A stretch of DNA of 64,000 bases from Membranipora membranacea (Eukaryota; Bryozoa; Gymnolaemata; Cheilostomatida; Membraniporidae). The stretch spans positions 18,354,001-18,418,000 of the forward strand of contig OU612075.1 of the NCBI GenBank assembly GCA_914767715.1, written 5' to 3'. Position numbers and translations under genes: made by a program. The notes beneath the pieces were generated by a model that saw nothing but the letters and a program-made list of their open reading frames with translations, did not search any database and was not told where the DNA came from. Position 1 is the stretch's first letter, and every line of letters begins with the position of its first letter. Below are positions 60,501-64,000 of the stretch, piece after piece.

Positions 60501-63357
60501 GCATTGCTGCTCGTCACTATATCACCATGAGAGGGATCAGAGGCTTGATGAAAGCTAAGGCGGCCTTTAAACTCTCTCTTCAGGTGGTAGACAAAAGCTT
60601 TTCGGCTGTAAAAAGATGATAGTTTTATCTGAAAGCACAATACATGTTAGTCAGAGGAAGAAAAAGATTTTGACATAACTTTTCATATTTTTTTAATTAA
60701 TCCTAATCTAACAAGGCCAAAGTTTGATCAATGCATTTGAGTGTTCTCAAAACGGCAGGTTGATAATGCTTGCACAATGCAACTTCAACCTGGGAACCCC
60801 AGTCTCGCAAGATTTTATCGCCCTGATCTCACTGGGAATTCCAGGAAATTGCATTGTGGGATACTAGTATATACATATATATCATAGTCTTACCTGGTCT
60901 CATCTTCTCTGTTATCTCTACGTAGTTTATTATATAAGCCAAGTAAATCAGATACGGTGTAAGAACCCTTCTCGCGCTATCTTTGAGCTAACCAGGTCCT
61001 CAAGTTGTCGCCATGATGCAGATCTCACAAAGCGAGCTTTTGATTTAGATCTAAAACAATTGGTATAACAATTTTACAGCACTTCATATGAACTCATCTC
61101 TACGCCCAAGTGAACTTGTTAACAATTTTCAAAGAGGGACAGCATAGGAATGTAACACACATAATGTTGAGCCAGACAAATGACAATGATAAGTGGCAAA
61201 CAGATTTTATAGTTTTTACCTGAGCTGGTTCGTAACAGTTGTGATATAATTCTTGTGGCATGCACGATGATATCTCATTTCACGGGCAACAGGATCTCCT
61301 AACTGAAAACTTGACAACAGCTTTGTGTCATTCTTGGCTTCTGCGGCAGGAAGTAAACCCCCTAAATAGAAGGATAATATTTTTGAAAGCTGGCTCTCTC
61401 ACTGATATATCATTCGTCTCCAAATAGTTATGATTGATGCAGCTTAGATCATACAACACATGTAATTGCAAAAGTTCCCTCAATTAATCAACAATTCAAC
61501 CCTACAGAGTCTGCAGAAGGCAGAATAAAACCTGAGATTATGGTGTAGCAGTTTATTGTACTTACCAGCATCTAAAGTCTCAGCTCTAGAGGTTGGTAGT
61601 TTCTTGTGGTTTTTGTCCTTCTCCTTATTACATATGACACAGGTAGAAGAGAGTGTCTGAGGCTTACTAGTACTCGGTTCTGAAGACCTGAGTTTCTTTG
61701 GCCTCGGCAAATTGGCTCCATCCTCATTCTTAAAAACAGGATATTATTAGAGCAGGGTTAATGAGTAGCAATTACAAGGGTTAATCAATCAAGACTGAAA
61801 AAAATTGAAGGCATCTCAGATTTTCCAACCATGATTTAATTCAGTGTTGTGATCATTCTGTGATAAATAATAGAGTTCTATCAAGGAGTAAAAGTCTTTT
61901 ACTCCTTGATAAAACTCTTTTATTTATCACAGAATGATCTTCTTGGCCCAAACACTATCTCTGACTGAGAGCAACGTCACACAAAGTTTCATATCGGTTC
62001 AAACAAAGCAACACAAGGTGGTCTTCCATACAGCACCGTGGTCATCAATTAATATCTTGAGAGTAAATCCTGAATCATGAGCATGTTCTATACATACCTT
62101 TCTCTTCATGGCACTTTCTTTGGCTCTTTCTAGCTTGGATTTAGAAAATCTGAACATACAAAGACAATGGTATTTATAGGTACTACATTCATCCATTGTC
62201 ATTGTCAATAGATTTTTGGCAATAAAGCATTCCGGCTCTTTCCCAGTTTTCACCCACTCTTAGCCACATATTTGAGTTCAGCAAGCTTTGAGGCTGACAA
62301 AACAACACTCTCGGCTGCTTCATCTACTTTCTCATAGTGAATAATACACTCCATAATGTTAGTCAAAGTGATACCGTCATTTTGTTAGACATGTTCAGGC
62401 TTCCTTGTATTATGTCATCTGCTTTAAAGCGTGAGAGTTAAATTTATCAAAGGCTGGGCGTAAGTCAATAGCACCGTACAAAGTTGCATTGTTAATATTT
62501 GCTATGTCAATGCCAAATTCAAGTTGATGTGATTGAGGATTTTATAAATAGATTTCTTTATTATCACACTGATGATTGGTCCTCTATACAAGTAGGTCAG
62601 CTTGAGGATTTATGTTCTCTTCATTTAAATTGAAAACGAATTGCCATTTATTTTCAAAATATGACCACTACAACTGGGTACACCCGGTGAATTATACAGA
62701 ACATATATTGATGTAGTATAAAAAGTGATCAGAATCCTGCCATCAAATATTGTCCGTGCCATAACAACTTAGGCTATAGCTGCTTCTGGCCTATAAGACT
62801 TTCTCACCTGTGAACTCGTTCTCTATGTTCTCTTTAAATTTTAACAATATCCCTATCAATGTCTCTTATCTCATACTGTGCAGTTTCAAGGGTTGATATG
62901 TATAACTTGCCGAGATGTAATCAGATAATAAGGCACCTCCAGCTTTATTTGCCTGTTATACTGCTCACCTGCCGGTCATATGAATAACTCGTCATCTTTA
63001 AATAATGATGTCAAGTTCCATTCGGGTCAATATGAATGTGGTTGTATAGAAAATAGAGAAGCCTAGATGGAATTACTTTTCATGTGCTCTAATTTTATTA
63101 TGAAAATTATAATGGATCGCCGAGCACCCCCTTCTCACCGCAGGTGTTTAAATGAATTACTGATTTTTAGGGCATTTCATTTGCAATTGAGAGACTGCAA
63201 CTATTGTTATGATGACCAAGTTCTAATTCTATCTTACAACTTTTTTATCCTAATCTCTCTTGTCCCGTGCCCTTCATTGTTTTCTTACTACTTTTAGTTG
63301 GAACTTCATGACAAGATTGATGCTGCCAGAAAGAACAACGATGATGATCTGCTGAAG
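57585..63357 (+). CDS. Caspase-like protein, 5' part only (continues beyond the window)
   Basis: Exons 57585-57657, 57789-57985, 58629-58787, 59289-59366 and 63298-63357 join in frame (189 residues, no stop). The ATG follows an acceptor (catgtttcag), so there is an upstream untranslated exon. Residues 102-137 (IGVCVIVNLDE, then R115-S-G-S-E-Y-D121, then LKNLFEKLNFRV) match the start of the caspase p20 subunit; R115 corresponds to the conserved substrate-pocket Arg of R-x-G-[ST]-x-x-D. The N-terminal 90 residues are charged and lack a recognisable CARD or DED. The catalytic His (SHG) and Cys (QACRG) segments are not in the window. Exon 4 (78 nt, phase 0/0) separates exons 3 and 5, which would also join in frame without it, so it may be a cassette. 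A possible terminal exon at 63478-63594 ends in TGA. The 3.9-kb fourth intron holds a TIR element. Confidence 0.7.
59490..60470. repeat. Six-copy tandem repeat, about 178-bp unit, inside the TIR element
   Basis: Copies begin with tgtttctagggtaaaaaagt at 59491, 59669, 59836, 60014, 60196 and 60374 (spacings 178, 167, 178, 182, 178). Each contains gagggtgtacccggttgta, then ggtcat, then cagcggcagcg. The first copy overlaps the left TIR and the last is cut at 60470. The right end of the element has only one diverged copy in inverse orientation (about 62665-62745). Confidence 0.9.
60440..62354 (-). pseudogene. Six-exon gene for a Cys/His-rich protein inside the TIR element, one frameshift
   Basis: Minus-strand exons 62354-62254, 62149-62098, 61728-61566, 61361-61220, 61050-60894 and 60605-60440 join with matching phases (2, 0, 1, 2, 2). 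The protein begins MECIIHYEKVDEAA and contains CVICNKEKDKNHKKLP, then ETLDAG, LLPAAEAKNDTKLL, and AREMRYHRACHKNYIT, a likely zinc-binding Cys/His set. FVRSASWRQLEDLV, KGSYTVSDLLGLYNKLRRD and LKREFKGRLSFHQASD follow. This order resembles a widespread unnamed metazoan protein type found in many repeated copies in invertebrate genomes; I know no function for it. Exon 5 needs a one-base shift near 60960, either a true lesion or an assembly error. The final frame ends at a stop inside the tandem array, so the 3' part of the gene was lost or replaced. Confidence 0.65.
61851..61939. repeat. Long near-perfect palindrome
   Basis: The left arm gatcattctgtgataaata, then atcaaggagtaaaag, is mirrored by cttttactccttgat, then tatttatcacagaatgatc, almost without a spacer and with a few mismatches around atagagtt/aactctttt. 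It lies in the intron between exons 2 and 3 of the gene inside the TIR element. Confidence 0.9.
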
Positions 63358-64000
63358 GTGAGCAATTTTCCTGTGAATGATCTTAATTTAAAGAAGAATT
63401 TTGACTGAGCTATGAAGATTCCAATTGCACATATTATATGTCATGTCTTGTTGTCTCTTGACCATGAATATCTAGCAAGGATCACTAATGCCATTCATTT
63501 TAAATGAGAACAAAGACAATCAGAGCTGGCAGAAAGAAACAATTAAAAGCGATGCGAATGCCATGGCTGATATTAGGTCTGCAAGTCAAACTTGAGTCAC
63601 AGACATATCAAAGGTGTAAGGTCAAGCTAGGACTCAAACACCTCATCAGTATAGTTATCCGTTACAGTACAGGCTACAGGTGATAGTTAATCCACTGCTT
63701 AGTGATGGCCAAGTTTGGATTCAGCAAAAACTTTCAGTTCTATTGATTTGCTCTGTGTTGAGTGCCAAAGCATTGCATATTCACATGATAGTTATTTCTG
63801 TGGAGATAAATCCTAGACTCAGGGAGGTGTTAGACCCCAGGTTACGAGCTACACCTCTCTATGTCTTCATTCGATGCTGTTGCAATTCTGTCTCTGTCCT
63901 TGATACCATGTTGTCATAATGGTTATCAAGTAACTAAGGCATAACTAGACTACCAAGGAGCACGCCAAATAAGCAAACATTTTAGGTCCTCATGGTTTAT
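63358..64000. other. Downstream intron of the caspase-like gene; possible alternative terminal exon at 63478-63594
   Basis: After the exon 5 donor, an acceptor (atatctag) at 63477 opens a phase-0 frame QGSLMPFILNENKDNQSWQ, then DANAMADIRSASQT and TGA. It would join exon 5 in frame and end the protein before the catalytic segments. The remainder has no recognised feature, and the frame at 63680-63919 has no motif. Confidence 0.35.

Larger units (their letters stand above)
59421..62794. mobile_element. TIR-bounded 3.4-kb DNA element with subterminal tandem repeats and a spliced gene
   Basis: The left end (ataggccagaagcagcctag, then tggcacggacaatttttgat) and the right end (read inward on the other strand: ataggccagaagcagctata, then tggcacggacaatatttgat) are inverted copies. 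The similarity continues to ggtgtacccggttgtagcgg, giving TIRs of about 135-140 bases. The flanks are compatible with a 3-base TAA duplication around TAGGCC...GGCCTA, or a 2-base AT duplication. The first suits PIF/Harbinger, the second ISL2EU-like elements. Between the TIRs are a 178-bp tandem array on the left and a minus-strand multi-exon gene. No transposase motif was recognised, so it may be non-autonomous or of an unfamiliar type. It sits in intron 4 of the caspase-like gene. Confidence 0.75.

Overview
This is eukaryotic nuclear DNA. Every host gene has short exons in AT-rich introns with GT/GC-AG borders. The gene content (RSF1, CWC15, a clarin-like tetraspan, a CD225/dispanin-like protein, a caspase-like protein), the tRNA-derived SINEs and the CR1/Rex-type LINEs point to an invertebrate metazoan, perhaps a lophotrochozoan. 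The phylum cannot be fixed from this window. Exon models were built by hand from reading-frame continuity and splice-site phase, and every internal junction listed keeps the frame.

Layout. 1-7.5 kb: a graveyard with a degenerate LINE reverse transcriptase, a methyltransferase pseudogene, a 13-bp minisatellite and a second LINE 3' fragment. 7.5-10.7 kb (+): a five-exon clarin/claudin-superfamily tetraspan whose last intron opens with a 17-bp minisatellite that copies the splice donor. 11.6-23.4 kb (-): a complete 20-exon RSF1 gene (1520 aa) that converges on the tetraspan gene. 23.4-24.2 kb: a divergent promoter. 24.2-29.7 kb (+): complete CWC15 (227 aa), whose largest intron holds a whole four-exon gene on the other strand for a secreted/type I membrane NHL-like propeller protein. 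31.0-39.2 kb (+): an 11-exon gene for a long disordered protein ending in a CD225/dispanin-like two-helix module. 40.2-51.7 kb (+): a 17-exon AtuA/DUF1446-family gene (619 aa) with a probable mitochondrial presequence. 54.3-57.4 kb (+): an apparently intact single-ORF LINE (960 aa, endonuclease plus reverse transcriptase). 57.6 kb to the window end (+): the 5' half of a caspase-like gene.

Functional links are few. RSF1 (chromatin remodelling) and CWC15 (spliceosome) are housekeeping genes sharing a head-to-head promoter region. The others look independent.

The most unusual architecture lies in the caspase-like gene's intron at 59.4-62.8 kb. There a roughly 3.4-kb element has terminal inverted repeats, about six 178-bp subterminal tandem repeats, and a six-exon minus-strand gene for a Cys/His-rich protein, broken by one frameshift. 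Other notable items are a perfect 76-bp inverted repeat, three foldback elements in AtuA introns, two GC-AG introns, a symmetric 45-nt candidate cassette exon that mimics the start of its neighbour, and a NAGNAG acceptor.
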